This document shows positions 44,423 through 55,905 of a stretch of DNA of 64,000 nt, in pieces. Each line of letters begins with the position of its first letter. The stretch's first letter is position 1. The stretch is from the NCBI RefSeq assembly GCF_020509005.1, contig NC_063017.1, forward strand, positions 62,001 through 126,000, given 5' to 3'. Under the pieces are notes generated by a model, which saw only the letters and a list, made by a program, of their open reading frames with translations, was not told the DNA's origin and did not search any database. The position numbers were made by a program, and so were the translations under genes. Source of the stretch: Fulvia fulva (taxonomy: Eukaryota > Ascomycota > Dothideomycetes > Mycosphaerellales > Mycosphaerellaceae).

Positions 44423-46700
44423 TAGACTTCTTTAAGGACTAGCCTAGAGGTAATATAGGTCTTAATATTCTAATATTAAATCTACTAAGTAGTGTACTAG
44501 CTAGGAAGCCCTTAGGAAGGCCGAGGAAGAACGTATCCTTAGGACAATCTACCTACTATTTAGGCGTCTATCAAAGCACCCCCGAAATAGATTAGCTAAT
44601 TAAGAGCCCTAAAGTCGCTTAGCCGAGAAAGCTATTTATATAACTTCTCTAACCTCCGGAGAACGTAGGGGAATTTCAGAAAATCGATTAGCTAATTAAG
44701 AGAAGCTCCCTAGATCCCTAGGAAAAAGACGTTACTAGGTCATAAGTGACGGTCCCTAAATCATCCCTTAGAAAGAGAAAGGCTTACTATAATGTTGAGG
44801 GCTATAATATGAAACAGAAAGCCCTAAAATCTATAGTCCCTAAGCCCGAACTAACTACTAAAGTAGGAGAAGTAATAGACCTCTTAGAGAACCTTACTAC
44901 TTTTTACTAAGCTTTCTTTATAGCTATGTAATCAGTAGACATTTCAATACTATAGGATAGCGAATTCCTAGAAGAAGTTAAGGAAATGGCCTTTATAGCA
45001 ACTGTAGAAGCTATTATATATAAGTAAGAGGTCCCAATTCCAAAATCCTATAAGGATGCTATAAATAATAAGAAATGGGGACATCTTTAGAAGGAAGTAA
45101 TCCAAAAGGAACTAGATGCTCTATAGAGTAACAATACCTAGGAAAATTCTATTCTACTAAAAGGAGCAAATCTAGTTACATCAAGATAGGTCTTTAATAT
45201 TAAGAGAAGCATTAGTAGAGCTATTGAAAAGTTCAAGGCTAGACTAGTTATAAGGGGCTTCTTGTAGAAGTTTGGTGTCGACTTTATAGAGACATTTGCA
45301 CCTATAGTAAGACAGGACACCCTTAGGGTGTTTATAGCTATTATGTATAAGAAGGATCTTCATCTTTACTAAGTGGATATAAACAATATATTTATAGAAA
45401 GCACCCTCTATAAAGACATCTTTATGTTACTACTACTAGGAGTTGAGCTTCTACTAAACATAGTGTTCAAAATCCTTAAAAGCTTATATAGACTTAAGCA
45501 AGTAGCTAGAGATTAGAATCAACTCTATATATTAAAGCTTAGAGAGATTGGATTCACATAGTCAGAAGTGGATCTATGCCTACTTATCTATAAGAAGAGG
45601 GAGATCATAATCCTTATATATATAGATGACATTCTAATTGCTATACTAAAGTTGACAGATGTTCTCTAGTTCAAAAGAGAACTTAGCAAGATCTTCAAGA
45701 TTAAAGATCTAGGTGAACCTAAAAAGATCCTTAGTATAAGAGTCACAAGGGACAGGAAGAGAGGAATCCTAAAACTTGACTAAGGACACTTTATTAGGGA
45801 CAGCCTAGCTAAGATAGGAATGAACTATAAGAAGGCAGCACCTACATACTCACCTATAGACAGCTATAAGGCCCTCAAACCTTCAAGCTATATAGATAAG
45901 AGGTGTAACAAGGCAGAGTACTAGAGTATTAATAGTACTTAGATGTGGCTAGCAATAATTATAAGGCCAGACATTGCTTTTACCCTAGGAAGGATAAGCT
46001 TATTTATGAGTGACCTATCCACCTACTATATAAAGGCTTTGAAGAAGATCACTAGGTACCTAAGATCATACCCTGATCTAGGACTTCAGTTCTTAAAGTC
46101 TAGAAAAGGACACCTTATTAGATACTATAATTCTGATTATATAATAGACAAAGTAGACAGAGTCTCAATCCTTAGGTATGTCTTCTTCCTCTATAGGGCA
46201 CCAGTTTGTTAGATAAGTAAGAAGCAAAAGTCTGTAGCAACATCTATAATAGAGGCTGAATATATAGCTATAAATGTATATATAAAGCAGTCCTACTTCC
46301 TAGCTTCACTACTAGGAGAAATAGATTGTCTAGAGTTAGTAGGAGACTGTTCCTATCAACTAAGAATCACTAGAAACTAGGAGACTGTATCAAATTTAAG
46401 ACTAGTCCAATTAAGAGGTGACAATCAAGCTGCCCTCACCCTAGTAAAAGATATACATATTTATAATAAGTCGAGGCACATTAATATTGCCTATAACGCT
46501 ATTAGGAAACTTTAGTAGAGGAGGCTTATTGCTATTGAGTACACCCTAACCTCTAAGATAGTTATAGACGGGTTTATAAAACTAAAGACTAGTCTATACT
46601 TCTAGAGGTTTATAAGCTAGCTAAACCTATTATAAAAAGGTCTAAGTACTATTGATAGGAAGTGAGCAGACTGTAACCTCCTATACGAGATGAGTAGGAC
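44423..46700 (+). pseudogene. Copia-B integrase end, RT and RNase H
   Basis: Continues the polyprotein after LINE-B. RT: EVPIPKSYKDAINNKKWGHL near 45030-45085, KFKARLVIRGFL near 45230-45265, ETFAPIVRQDTLRVFIAI near 45290-45340, IYIDDILIAIL near 45619-45650 and DLGEPKKILSIRVTRDRK near 45708-45760. RPDIAFTLGRISLFMSDLS falls in the open stretch 45943-46212. RNase H holds KQKSVATSIIEAEYIAI near 46225-46275. It stays more readable than most, with fewer stops per kb than Copia-A or -D. Confidence 0.92.
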
Positions 46701-46935
46701 TGTTAAGATGTAGCATCTCAAAGGGAGTTAACAATTAGGAAGTGATCTAGTAGCCTAAGGCATCTACGATAACTTAGCTTGTAGGGAGATACCTTCTCTC
46801 CCCTTTAGCTTAGATAGACATCTAACACAATCAACACATTAGTTCCTGATATATTACTATATACTCGTACTATTAGTTAGTTAAAGATTGATCTCTTACT
46901 CCACTCCGCTACTATCTACCCGTACCTGTTTAATA
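46701..46935 (+). repeat. Copia-B 3' LTR (235 bp)
   Basis: It starts TGTTAAGATGTAGCATCTCA and ends GTTTAATA, then AGAGG and Copia-A RT. The junction with Copia-A is the same base as in the solo LTR at 22858-23092. Confidence 0.93.
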
Positions 46936-48480
46936 AGAGGTAATCGAGAACGAACTTATTGCCTTAGTAAGTAACAACACCTAGGAAGTAGTTGTACCGC
47001 CAAAGGGTACGAATCTAATTACTTCTAGGTAGGTCTTTAATATAAAAAGAATGATTAGTAGAGCTATTAAGAAGTTCAAGGCAAGACTAGTTATAAGAGG
47101 GTTTTTATAGAAATATATAGTTGACTTCGAAGAGACCTTTACACCTACTATTAGACATAATACTCTCCAAGTATTTATAGTAGTAGTATATAAGAGAGAT
47201 CTCGAGATATACGTAGTAGATATAAATAATGCTTTTACCTAAAGTAGCCTTCTTAGAGATATCTATATAATCCTACCCCTAGGAGTTAAAGCACCTCTAA
47301 ACATAGTGTTTAACGTCTTACAAAGCCTTTATAGGCTTAAGTAAGTAGCTAGAGACTAGAACAAGCTCTATGTTACAAAGCTAGAGAAGATTAGATTTAC
47401 CTAGTCCTAGGTAGATCTATGCCTACTTATCTATACGGATAGAGACCTTATAGTCCTTACCTATATAGATGACATACCTATTATAGCTCCGAAGCTATTA
47501 GATGTTTAGTAGCTTAAGGCTAAGCTTAGAAAAGTGCTTAAGATTAAAGATCTTAGTGAACCTACGAAGATCCTTAGAATAAGGATTATAAGAGACAGGT
47601 CCTAAGGCACTTTAAAGCTTAATTAAGGACACTATGTCTACGCTAACTTAGCTAAGATGAACATAGCTAGAGAGAAGGCTACGCTAACCTACTTACCTAT
47701 AGAGAGCTACGAGCATTTAGTACCTACGGTACCTATAGATAAGAGGTGTAACAAACAGGATTACTAGAGCTATAATAGTATCTAGATGTAGCTAATAACA
47801 ATAACAAGCCCAGACTTAGCATTCCCCCTTAGAAGAATTAGCTTATATGTTGCTAATTTCTCGTAGTAGTATATAAAGGCTTTAAAGAAGCTCTCCCGAT
47901 ACCTACGGTCGTACCTAGACCTAGGTCTTATATATAGAAAGGGAGGGGGTAATCTCTAGGGATACTCGGACTCTAACTACGCTATAGACAAAGTGGATAG
48001 AGTCTTAATTCTAGGATACGTGTAGTTCCTTTATAGATTACCTATGTCCTAGATAAGTAGGAAGTAGAAGTCTATTATAACATTAATAATAGAAGCTAAG
48101 TTTATAGCTATAAACGTAGCCGTAAAGTAGTTACAATTTCTTGCTACTGTTCTTAGGGAAATAGGGTGCCTAGAACTAGTAGGAAAGAGCTCTTTCTAGC
48201 CGAGTGTAAGGGTAAGCAAGGGCACTGTTAACGAGCTAAGGCTAGTCAAGCTTATAGGTAATAACTAAGCCGCATTAATACTTATTAAAGATACCTATAT
48301 ATATAACTATGTCAGACATCTCTAGTAGTAGAAGAAGATTATATTAGACTACTACTATATAAAGGACATAGCTACTAATAGGTTAAGAAAGCCTCTTAAT
48401 AGCTAGTAGTTCTAAAACTTTATAAGGTAGCTCTAGCTTACGTAAAGGGATTATAGGAGACCATGTGGCCTAAGTAGGAG
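46936..48480 (+). pseudogene. Copia-A RT and RNase H
   Basis: RT starts at the Copia-B insertion site (IENELIALVSNNTXEVVVPP near 46950-47000). It continues KFKARLVIRGFL near 47070, DFEETFTPTIRHNTLQVFI near 47115-47175, YIDDIPIIAPKLLD near 47466-47505 and DLSEPTKILRIRI near 47550. PDLAFPLRRISLYVANFS is near 47815-47860. RNase H (KSIITLIIEAKFIAINVAVK near 48070-48130) and a purine tract (48460-48480) lead into the 3' LTR. It corresponds to 21283-22852 in inverted orientation. Confidence 0.9.
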
Positions 48481-48714
48481 TATTAAGAACATATAGGCCG
48501 CAGGACAAGTATATAGGTGTAGGTGTGTTATATAACTAGATCACGTGACTAGGGTTTGCTAGCCTATAGGCTAGCAAACATCCGGACACCTAGTATCTAC
48601 CTATACTAACACTAGCGATACTATATATAAATACACGCTATCCTATTAGGTCCTTCTTCGTCTTTTATATAATCCGCCGTCTTCTACTACTACGTAACTC
48701 GTACCTATTTAATA
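48481..48714 (+). repeat. Copia-A 3' LTR (234 bp)
   Basis: It starts TATTAAGAACATATAGGCCG and ends CTATTTAATA. The palindrome at 48554-48579 is a perfect 26-bp inverted repeat with G/C pairs still unmutated, and CACGTG lies at 48542-48547. Confidence 0.92.
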
Positions 48715-49192
48715 CTAAATAAGGCTACTATCGTATCCGGACTATAGGGCATTCCTAACGTTATAGTGCCCTTATTTAAGTCATCCTCTTCTTAGTTATT
48801 TCGTCGTACTCTTTCCTTACTCTTATTAGAGCCTAAAGCCTCCGGGGTGTTATCTTCGTCGCTATCCGAGTCTTCTATCCCTTCTAGGATTATAGCCTCC
48901 CTATAAGGTCTATAGGCCTTTGTTAGACTTTCTAGTAACTCTTAGCTAGCTCTAATACTAGTAAACGACTCGAACCTCGATAAAGATATAACTAAAACTT
49001 ATGACCTTGTTCGTAACCGTAACCTTACTCGTAACGTTATACTTACTTTACTTAATACTAAAAACCTTGACCTTAGGTGCCTTAATACCTTAAGATTTCG
49101 ACTTCGAGTCGACCTTAACCTTGATTTTACTAAAATGTACTAATAATACTACCGGGTATATACTTAAAACCCCCCCTTATTAACTACTAAAA
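48715..49192 (-). pseudogene. Probable Gypsy-2-type gag N-terminus and leader
   Basis: On the minus strand the part next to Copia-A reads as acidic coding sequence (EDSDSDEDNTPEALGSNKSK near 48870-48810, then TITLGMPYSPDTIVALF near 48770-48720). A leader and an LTR start matching 25562 lie to its right. No domain is diagnostic. I call it gag from its place right after an LTR edge of that family. Confidence 0.45.
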
Positions 49193-49266
49193 TATAGACG
49201 ACTAACTATCCTAGTAAGTAAGGGCGCGCCTAGTGACCTTAGGATAGCTTACGCGTAGGTATATAT
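49193..49266 (-). repeat. Gypsy-2-type LTR fragment (74 bp)
   Basis: It matches 25562-25635 (TATAGACGACTAAC start, then GGGCGCGCCTAGTGACCTTA), differing at CpA/TpG positions. It is interrupted at 49267 by the Copia-D LTR. Orientation and position fit a 5' LTR for the gag-like sequence to its left. Confidence 0.75.
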
Positions 49267-49630
49267 TGTGAATATAGGTTAGTAGGCATGTCGTACGGTA
49301 CTAAGACTAACTTAGTATATACTAAGCTAGTCGAGACAATAGTACGGTAATACTATTATAATACCGTACGAATAGTAGGAGCGACTTAGAGGAACTACCG
49401 TCGTAGGATAAGATATAGGTAAAACCGATAAGGCGTAGTAAAATAGAACTAGGACTAGAGCAATATCCCTCTATATAGATATAAGAGACGTAGTCTCTAT
49501 ACCGATAGTAGAGATACCTTTAGTACTAAATACTGTTCTACTATATACCTTCGTATACTATATTAGTCCTTCCTCCTTCCCTATTACGTATCCTAACTTC
49601 CGTACATATATATACTATACCTGTTTAACA
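49267..49630 (+). repeat. Copia-D 5' LTR (364 bp)
   Basis: It matches 1826-2192, beginning TGTGAATATAGG (3 bp shorter near the start) and ending GTTTAACA. A primer-site sequence follows at once, so it is a 5' LTR facing right. Confidence 0.9.
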
Positions 49631-50040
49631 GGTCATAAGCCCGGATTTGCTTAATAGGTCATCGATATATTAAGGAAGTACGACGTAGGGTATTATACCC
49701 TATACCCGGAATCCGTACGGTAACGTACTAATAGACTCGGGGAGTCTACTATACGGAACGCTACTAATAGACTCGGGGAGTCTAAGCTTATTCTAACTAC
49801 CGTAGTTAAGTAGAGCTTACTATATATCTAAGGCTACCTTCGCTATAGAAGACTTAACGAGTTACGAGGGCCCCCGGAAGGTCGGCCCTACCCTTACTCG
49901 TAAGAACTAGAAGCGCTAGTTCGTTATACTACGAGACTATCTCGAAAGCCGGGAGGTATTCTAGGTTATCGACGACTCGTCGGCTAATTACCTAGAATCC
50001 GTTACGCCTAAGATCACTTCGAAGGCGAACGGTATAGCGA
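49631..50040 (+). other. Copia-D primer site and leader/gag start
   Basis: GGTCATAAGCCCGGATT (49631-49647) is the third example of the shared primer site. The leader holds two copies of a 23-bp repeat (49726-49748 and 49762-49784, period 36) with an internal hairpin AGACT/AGTCT. Possible coding sequence (RLSRKPGGILGYRRLVG near 49930-49985) follows, but I cannot confirm a Gag domain. A LINE interrupts it. Confidence 0.6.
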
Positions 50041-50224
50041 GATATAGATAGATAGATTTGTCATTCCCCTGTTCTAGGACCCTATCCGGCCTATATAGGT
50101 ATATATCTATTATTATATATAAAGGGAAACCCGAATAGGTGAAAACCCTTCCCGCCCCCGACTACTCCTTATCTAGATTAGCTTTCCCTCTAAACGTACG
50201 TAGTCTATATCACTACCCCGTTAG

Positions 50225-53200
50225 CCCCCGCTCCTAGCCGGTCTCGTCGCGCTACGTCGTATCCTCTCTTCCTATACTACTCCTACTAGGCGGTACTGTT
50301 CTAGCTAGCCCTTCTCTAGTATCTAGTTCGTAATACGCCGTAGGTCCTTAGCGTTATTAAGAAGTACCCTAATCGTCCGGTTCCTCGCCTTTACTATCTA
50401 CTCTCCCCTTCCTAGCGACTACCTCGGACAGACGAGGAGTGCGTACCGTACGTTCTAGGAGCGATAGCCGTAGGGGTAGCTAGTATTTGTGTATCCTAGA
50501 ACCTTCCTCTATAATAGGTACCCCTAGAGGCCGATGTGTTCGCTTCGTAGTTAGGTTACTATACTACTCTATCCCCTCGTAAGGCGGTAGTAGATAAGCT
50601 TCGGGGGGTACTTAACCGCGGATTTCGTAGCTAACTATTCCTTAGGTTGTCCCGCTAGCTAAGGGCGTCTACTATACCCTATAACCTAGTTGTTCTACCT
50701 CTCTTTCTATAGTTACTCTATAAACGATTTCTTACCTTCCTATTATATTACTAGCTATTCGTCCCTTACCCGGTAGTTCGGCTCGTTTCCGGATCGAATG
50801 CCCTTATACGCTAGTACTAATTCGCGGGCCCTTACGACTGTACTAGCGATGACCTTCTATACTAGGTACTGTGCCGACTTGCCTAAGTAGGAGGTCCGTA
50901 GTCCCTAGATATATAGGTCGATCGGCGGTATAGCGGTCTCGTGCTTAAGTATCCTCGTTAGTATCGACTTATATACCCCGGTGACCTTCCTTAGGCATTA
51001 GTTTTAGATCTTCGCTAGCGGCGCGACGAGTCCCTTCGATAGGTAGGCCCTCTCGCCTAAGGACTATACTTAGCTACTATAGGTAAGGACTGGCCGTATA
51101 ATAGCCGTATATAGAAGTCGTGACTACCGGAAGTCCGCCCCCTATATAGACGTAGTGAGCCTCTAGTATAATGCTATATTCTATTTAGCTTTCCGTAATA
51201 TTGCCTATACGTACTTCCTCTACCGTAGCGCCGGGTCCACCTATAGTCCGAGGATCCTAAGCTAATTTGCCGGGTTAGTCGTATACCCCTATATCTAGAT
51301 AGAAGCTTATATATTATAGAACCGTGGCCGGCGCGTAAAGTGTATTAGATTGTACTTTTCTAGGGCAAACCGAGCCCCGTGCCTCCTAGCCTAGTCCTCG
51401 CAGATCTTGTGCTTCTCTTCTAGTAGCCTATAGTTCTCCTTAGTCGAGGAAGACTACGCTAGGATGTTTGTGTCGTCTACGAAGCCGCTCGTAGCGGTGT
51501 TCTAGGATTCTAGGGCTAGGAGCAGCGTCGCTATAAAGAAGAGGAACAGAATAGGTACTAGTATTAAGCCTTACGGGATTCTAGTATAGACTGCTTAAAA
51601 TAGGCTTCTGTACTAGCCGACTAGGATCGACGTACTACGGTTTTAGAGGTAGGACCGTACGAAGTTGACAAGCTACTTAGGGAGTCCTTTCGACCTTAGG
51701 ATATAGAGTAGCCGCGGGTATGACACGTAGTCGAAGGCTCCCGATATGTCTAGGCTAAGTAAGGAAGCCACCTTGTCCCTATTCTTATACTAGATAGCCT
51801 TTACCTAAGAGGTGATAAGTTCTATCGCGGATAGCGTCGATCGCTATAGGCGCGTACCTATCTAGGTGTCCGGGAGTAAGGAGTGTTCCTCTACCGCCTC
51901 GGAGAGTCTCGTTATAACCAGCTTCTTAAGCGCCTTCCTAAGAGTATTAAGGAGCGCAATTGGGCGGTACGACTTTACCTACGTATAGTCTTCCTTCTAC
52001 GGCTTACGTAGGACCACTGTCGTCGATTGTTTAAAAGCTATCGGGTAGTACCCGGTCTGTAGGCAGGCGTTAAAGATCGCTATAACTACTAGGGCTAGAC
52101 GATCTCTACACTTCTTTAGTAGCTCGTTTAGGATCCTATCCGGCCCCGGGGCTTTCTTCGCCGGCAACTTCCTTAGTATAGCGGCAACTTCTCCCTCGGA
52201 CACCTCCTATTAGACCGCGATACTAGGGGCTAGGGGAGTAGAGCTGTTTATGTCGCTTAGATTAGCCTCGACTAGGGGCGGGAAGAACTTGCTAGCTAGT
52301 AGACGCGCCTTGGCCTCGGGGTCGCTAACCGGGCTACTAGGCGATTATAGCGCTAGGATAGAGAAGGAGGGGCCCTGTATAGGGTCCTGTCGGGCCCATT
52401 TCGCTAGCTTCTATATCCTCTCTAGCTTACCGGCGATTTCTTCTACTATAGCCCTCTAGCCGACTACTTTCTCCCTTCGTATTATAGCTTTCTTCTATTA
52501 GTATGCCTCCCTATATACGTTCTAGGCCTCCTCGCTATAGCTACTCGTCCACACCCGGCGGGCTCTCCTTACTTCTCTTACTACCGTAGTGCACTCCGGC
52601 GTCTAGTATAGTTTAGACTATGTCGTTAGTTAGGTAAGCGGAACGTAAAGTAAGGTCGCTTTTCTTATTTCGTCTGTCAACCCCTAGACTACTTCGTCTA
52701 TCTCGTCTTTACTGTTATATTACTACTACGCGATCTAGACTAGCCTCTTAGAGTTATCGAGGTACGCCTAGATGTTGGCCTAGTAGGCCTTTCCCTAGTT
52801 TAGCTTAGGGGTTCCCGCTAGTGTACGTTATATCTATGTCGTAATAGAGGTCCTAACTAGTATGTGGTCTAACGACGCCTCGAGTTTATGTTCGATCCTA
52901 TAGTAGGTTACCGTGTAGTAGTGGCTATCTAAGATCTAGGAGAGGTCGATCGTGCCTTAGAGTCCCCCTCTCTTCTAGGTACCTAGGTCCTTCGGGGTAT
53001 TAAGGGCAATTACGTTGCTCGCTATTAAGTCGAGTACCTCGTCGGCTATAGGGTACGGCTACATAAGGCTTTCCTAGGAAGGGTGGTGTATGTTAAAGTC
53101 TCCTACTACGATGTGGCACCCTTGTCTCTTAAGCGTACTGTCTAGGTGTCTATAGACCCCTAGGTCGCGGCTAGACCTCGAGGCTAGCGGTTGTATATAT

Positions 53201-53480
53201 AGGTTGTGTATCTAGGTGCTACCTACGTAGAGGGAGGTAATATCGCCCCCGCCTTCTTCGTCTACGTAGTACACTACCTCCTAGTCGGATTCTAGTATGT
53301 CCTTGCTGACATAGAAGCACGTACGGGGTCTGCCGTCGCCTCGTAGGCATGTCGTATAGCCTAGTGACTTGTAGGTCGTTAGTCTCTTATAGTACGGGTT
53401 AATCTATAGCTCCTAGATTATAAGGACGTAGTGGACGCGCGGGTCCGCCTCGTGTAGGAAATGGTTCTAGACTATATCCT
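50225..53480 (-). pseudogene. LINE-A ORF2, copy 3
   Basis: Minus-strand ORF2 with endonuclease (VVGDFNI near 53105), RT (KAPGPDRILNELLKK within the open stretch 51997-52203; FVDD near 51480) and C-terminal knuckle (near 50460-50490). RIP load is between that of copies 1 and 2. The plus-strand frame 52250-52459 is an antisense shadow. Confidence 0.9.
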
Positions 53481-54900
53481 TGCTATAGTTAACGTTATAC
53501 TAGATAATACTAAGCGTATCGAGGCTAGTTATCGGCATCGACAATCATTTCCTCTATATTGTCCTATGTCCTACTACCCTATACGTCCTAGTCTACGCCT
53601 ATCGGCTATATACTAAAGGGGAGCCGGGCCTAGTTAGATTCCCTCGCCGTAGCTAGTAGAGTACGTGGCCTCCCGTACGCCCTAGGTTACGTATCCTTTA
53701 TATCGTTCTCGGCCCTAGGGCGCTTATGCCCGACCGCCGCTAGTTAGTTCCGGTATAGGCTAGCCTTACGGTCGCCGTAGAATCTTAGGGCGACGGTTCT
53801 ATTTGTGATTGCCTTGTTTTTCGCTAGTTTCCGCTATAGGCATTCCGTACTATACGATAGGTAGTACCCCGGACAGTTCGCGTACCGTCTCGTAGTCGAT
53901 GTATAGTCCCTAGATATATAGTCTCCTATATAGTTTAAGTAGGCCTACTTGTTTGTACACGTATAGGTTTAGTGTCTATACTGTTAGCATTTGAAGTATT
54001 AGAGGACACGAAAGGATAAGGAGTGCTTTTCTACTATCTTAAGGCTATATTACTAGATTAGGCCTTGTTCTATCGCTAGATCTACCGCTTTCGCGTCTTA
54101 TAGCTATACTATTAGCGCCGAGGCCTTCTTACCTTCTAGCCATTTCCTATAGAGCCAAGTCGCCTTCTAGATTAGAGAGTTTAGGGTGACCGGGTTGTCC
54201 TCTTAGAGAGTATGTAGGTAACCTTAGTTAGTTAGGTCGAACTCCTTAGGCATATCGTAGACTAGGATTGTAAATTGCTTTATTAAGACCTTCGCTAATA
54301 CCGTAACCTTAGATGCCTACTATAGCTATACCTCTAGGTACCTCCTAGTAGTAGTAGAGCTAGTATAAATCTATAGAGTGCCGTTAGACTATTAGTTTAC
54401 TATAACTACCCCTAGTTAGTTAATTCGTTAGGCGAGCTCCTTGTTCGATAGCTTCGTAACTTCGGCCTAGTCTTCCTTTGCTACAATACGGATCGTAACT
54501 ATATCGTACGTTAGGCGGGGGCCTAGTATCGATGCCGCGACCGATGCCTAGCTATAGGGGTGTTGATTCCGGGTGGCCTTATTAATCGCCTAGGACGTCG
54601 TCCTTATTTCTTATTGCCCTCGGTAATACGATAGTATAAGCGCCGTACGTAGCTAAGTGATCATTACCTATAGAGACCGGTATAGGAGCTGATTATTACT
54701 TTCTATACTTTTTACGTCCTCTATAAGTTACTACTAGTTATCTTAGGGGAGCTTCGCCTATAGGGCCGTAGGCGCCGTTAGTACCGTAGCCTAGGCTACT
54801 ATTGCCTAGGAGTTGCCTAATGTAGCTAGGCACCTCCGCGGCGTTTAGAGCTAAAGGGATAGGGTGAAGAGAACTTTAAGCTATCTAGATTGAATAAGGT
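53481..54900 (-). pseudogene. LINE-A ORF1, copy 3
   Basis: Minus-strand counterpart of 12900-14290: the knuckle region lies near 53840-54005 and the conserved LGPRLTYDIVTIRIVVAKED-like block near 54525-54475. Stops are frequent. It is the second of two ORF1 copies in the window; both are in LINEs without module M. Confidence 0.8.
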
Positions 54901-54966
54901 AGAACTCCCTTAATTCTAGGGGCAGTGGCTAGCTTTATATATCGTTAGAATAGCCTTAATAAGAGC

Positions 54967-55832
54967 TTTCGACTTAGCGATTCTTAATAGTAATAGCGTT
55001 CAGCCTACGGTAGTTAATATATACTCGTAGCCCTCCTCTAGGCTTTCTTACTACTAATACCGGTGCCGGTGACTAGCTTATTTTCTAACCGGCCTTACCT
55101 ACCTTACCTTCTAAAGTCTATTCGAGTAACTATTTCTTAACGGCTTTATTCTCCTTCTCGGCTAGTCCGTATAGCTTTCGATATAGCGGTTCTTTAGATC
55201 TACCGGGTTTAATATAAATCTCGTAGTCGATACCTAGTCGGTAAGGTAGGAGTCCCTCGTAGTCCTTTACTAAGAAAGTATCTATAATATCGTAGTATAT
55301 AGGCGGGAGCTTCTCTTTAGGATTGTAGTTAAACTGCTTATTTAAGAACTAATCTAGGTCATTAGCTACTATCGCGCTTAGTTTAAGGCAATTATCGTTG
55401 TTATCGTTATCCTCGCGCCCCGTAGGCATAATATAGAAGCACTCGGCCCTAGGCCGGTACGCGTACATCTCCTATACGCGCTACGAGACTTCCTAGTAAT
55501 CTACCTCTTTATCTACCTCTAGAGCGGACACATTTAGCTCCGCCCCTCCGGCTATAAATCCTACTAGATCGCTAGTAAAGGGCTTTAGTCTATATTTCGT
55601 TTACTAGGTTCTACCGATATAGTTTAGAGATTGTACTATTATCGATATCTTATTATATAGACAGTAACCGAAGTAGTAATTATATCTAAACGCCACCTCG
55701 CTAGTTTCCTAGAAGATATTCGGGTTATACGCGGAGAGCTACGGTAGTCTAAAGACGATGTCGTATTCGAGGTCGATAATGTAGTATAGTATTTACTCGT
55801 AATAACCGCCAATAACTACGTCTATAAGGGCT
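54967..55832 (-). pseudogene. Gypsy-3-like protease and RT N-terminus
   Basis: Minus strand. The end of a gypsy protease (LEYDIVFRLPXLSAYNPNIF near 55770-55710) is followed by a linker. The RT start holds GIDYEIYIKPGRSKEPLYR near 55235-55180, SPAPVLVVRKPRGGLRVYIN near 55075-55015 and RRLNAITIKNR near 55015-54980. It ends where the LINE begins. This is the half of pol missing from the plus-strand Gypsy-3 at 2193. Confidence 0.87.
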
Positions 55833-55905
55833 ATATATATGATCTGACGCGCTATAGCCGATCTATCTCCTAGTATTAATCGTCTATTCTTTATTAAAGG
55901 GATTA
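55833..55905 (-). other. Element B, second copy, left segment
   Basis: Matches 7837-7911. Its last 14 bases (55892-55905, TATTAAAGGGATTA) are the target duplication of the following LINE, repeated at 59853-59866. Confidence 0.85.

Larger units (their letters stand above)
38461..46935 (+). mobile_element. Copia-B, both LTRs present, split by a LINE
   Basis: LTRs of 235 bp at 38461-38695 and 46701-46935 enclose gag, protease, integrase, RT and RNase H in normal copia order. Without the 2.84-kb chimeric LINE the element is about 5.6 kb. The flanks disagree: CTAGC to the left in Gypsy-2, AGAGG to the right in Copia-A. It therefore lacks a target-site duplication and appears to be the product of ectopic LTR recombination or flank deletion. 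Confidence 0.9.
50041..54966 (-). mobile_element. LINE-A copy 3 (minus), ORF1 and ORF2
   Basis: The tail ATAGATAGATAGATTTGTCATT at the left marks its 3' end on the minus strand. ORF2 runs from about 53480 to 50225 and ORF1 from about 54900 to 53490, both collinear with 12830-17570. Its 5' end stops within the sequence equivalent to 12825. The flanks (Copia-D leader, Gypsy-3 RT) do not show a convincing target duplication beyond TCGCTA, so the insertion may have been rearranged. Confidence 0.88.

Noticed and set aside
50041..54966. Target-site duplication for LINE-A copy 3
   Set aside because: Only TCGCTA is shared between the flanks and these belong to different elements. It is too short to claim.
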